Positions 5,205-5,624 of a DNA stretch of 5,624 nt are shown in pieces. This DNA is from Clostridia bacterium (GTDB taxonomy: Bacteria > Bacillota > Clostridia > Christensenellales > DUVY01): assembly GCA_026001225.1 (NCBI GenBank), contig BNZQ01000085.1:1-5624 (forward strand), in the 5' to 3' direction. The position numbers and the translations under genes are program-made. Within the stretch, counting starts at the first letter, position 1, and each line of letters opens with the position of its first letter. A model generated the notes under the pieces. The model made no database searches. It saw only the letters and a program-made list of their open reading frames with translations, and had not been told where the DNA came from.

Positions 5205-5624
5205 TCATTCAACGCCGATCGTAAACCCGTTCTCATACGTCCCGCCCTCTTTTAACCGTACCATGTCGCGTTTGGTTTCCAAATCGTCCGTAACGCCGTC
5301 GTCGGCGGGCAAAGACATCCACGGCTCGATACAGACATAGGGCGCGTCGCTGTTGGGCTTGTGCCACAGACCCAAATATTTCATGCCGTCATACCGCACG
5401 GTCACGGCGCGTTTGCTCTTGTCGGATTTCAGCGTCACCGCTTTGGGCATGTCGGCCAATACGATCGCGTCGTTGTCGAATAAACTATGTTTCAGCGGCA
5501 GCCGCCCGCCGGACAGCGGGAACGGCTTCGTCCCGTCGGTCATATAGCAGGCGGAGGTTAAAACCAACTCCGTCGCATCCTTCGGGGGATCGAACTGCAA
5601 ATACCAGTCCTCAAATGTCCCCTC
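5205..5624 (-). CDS. Aldose 1-epimerase family protein, LacX/GalM-like (5' end outside window)
   Basis: This is the C-terminal 139 residues of a galactose-mutarotase-fold protein, which would interconvert the alpha and beta anomers of a hexose or a related sugar in the cytoplasm. Diagnostic segments, numbered within the fragment, are FEDWYLQF (4-11), the LPLKHSLFDNDAIVL block (42-56) and YVCIEPW (96-102). Glu100 in YVCIEPW is the probable catalytic base by family analogy. The C-terminal KRDMVRLKEGGTYENGFTIGV strand pattern, in two parts, also fits the LacX-like subgroup. Reading stays open to the window edge, so the start and probably more than half the protein lie to the right; the in-frame TTG at 5600 is internal. 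I cannot tell from this part whether it is a true aldose epimerase or a subgroup member of unknown substrate. Confidence 0.85.
   Translation of the reverse strand, partial: EGTFEDWYLQFDPPKDATELVLTSACYMTDGTKPFPLSGGRLPLKHSLFDNDAIVLADMPKAVTLKSDKSKRAVTVRYDGMKYLGLWHKPNSDAPYVCIEPWMSLPADDGVTDDLETKRDMVRLKEGGTYENGFTIGVE

Overview
The window reads as chromosomal DNA from a GC-rich member of the Bacillota, most likely an uncultured gut-type Clostridia. This is an inference from several signs: strong AGGAG-type ribosome binding sites, sigma-A promoters with extended -10 boxes, a lipoprotein with an InlB-type repeat and group-3 Ig-like modules, a LacX-type mutarotase, and typical family-1 uracil-DNA glycosylase and bS6 sequences. 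All five recognisable genes lie on the minus strand, so the transcriptional order runs from the right edge to the left.

Right to left: (1) 5205-5624 is the C-terminal part of an aldose 1-epimerase (LacX/GalM-like) gene cut by the right edge. (2) 3206-5083 is a 625-residue secreted lipoprotein with one InlB-type B-repeat and Ig-like segments, of unknown function. (3) 2856-3205 is a 350-base non-coding stretch dense in small repeats: a minus-strand terminator, a 20-bp tandem repeat whose units fold into hairpins, a dispersed-type hairpin repeat, a perfect 18-bp-arm palindrome, and an A-rich leader for the next gene. (4) 2169-2855 is uracil-DNA glycosylase (ung). (5) 806-1999 is a secreted SGNH/GDSL esterase with an unusual design: signal peptide, catalytic domain, long leucine-zipper stalk, C-terminal membrane anchor. 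It has its own promoter. (6) 1-587 is rpsF (ribosomal protein bS6) with its own promoter and a possible autoregulatory leader. Its C-terminal tail, at least 99 residues long, is built of repeats and runs off the left edge.

The genes do not form one pathway. The window is a run of co-oriented but separately controlled units: sugar metabolism, two cell-surface proteins, DNA repair and translation. ssb and rpsR would be expected just beyond the left edge, after rpsF.

I found no CRISPR array, transposase, phage gene, toxin-antitoxin pair, tRNA or rRNA, and nothing that amounts to a clearly new multi-gene system. The most unusual items are the perfect 48-bp repeat array encoding an acidic bS6 tail, the esterase stalk with Leu (one Phe) at every d position and only Asn/Lys at the a positions, and the cluster of palindromic repeats between ung and the lipoprotein gene.
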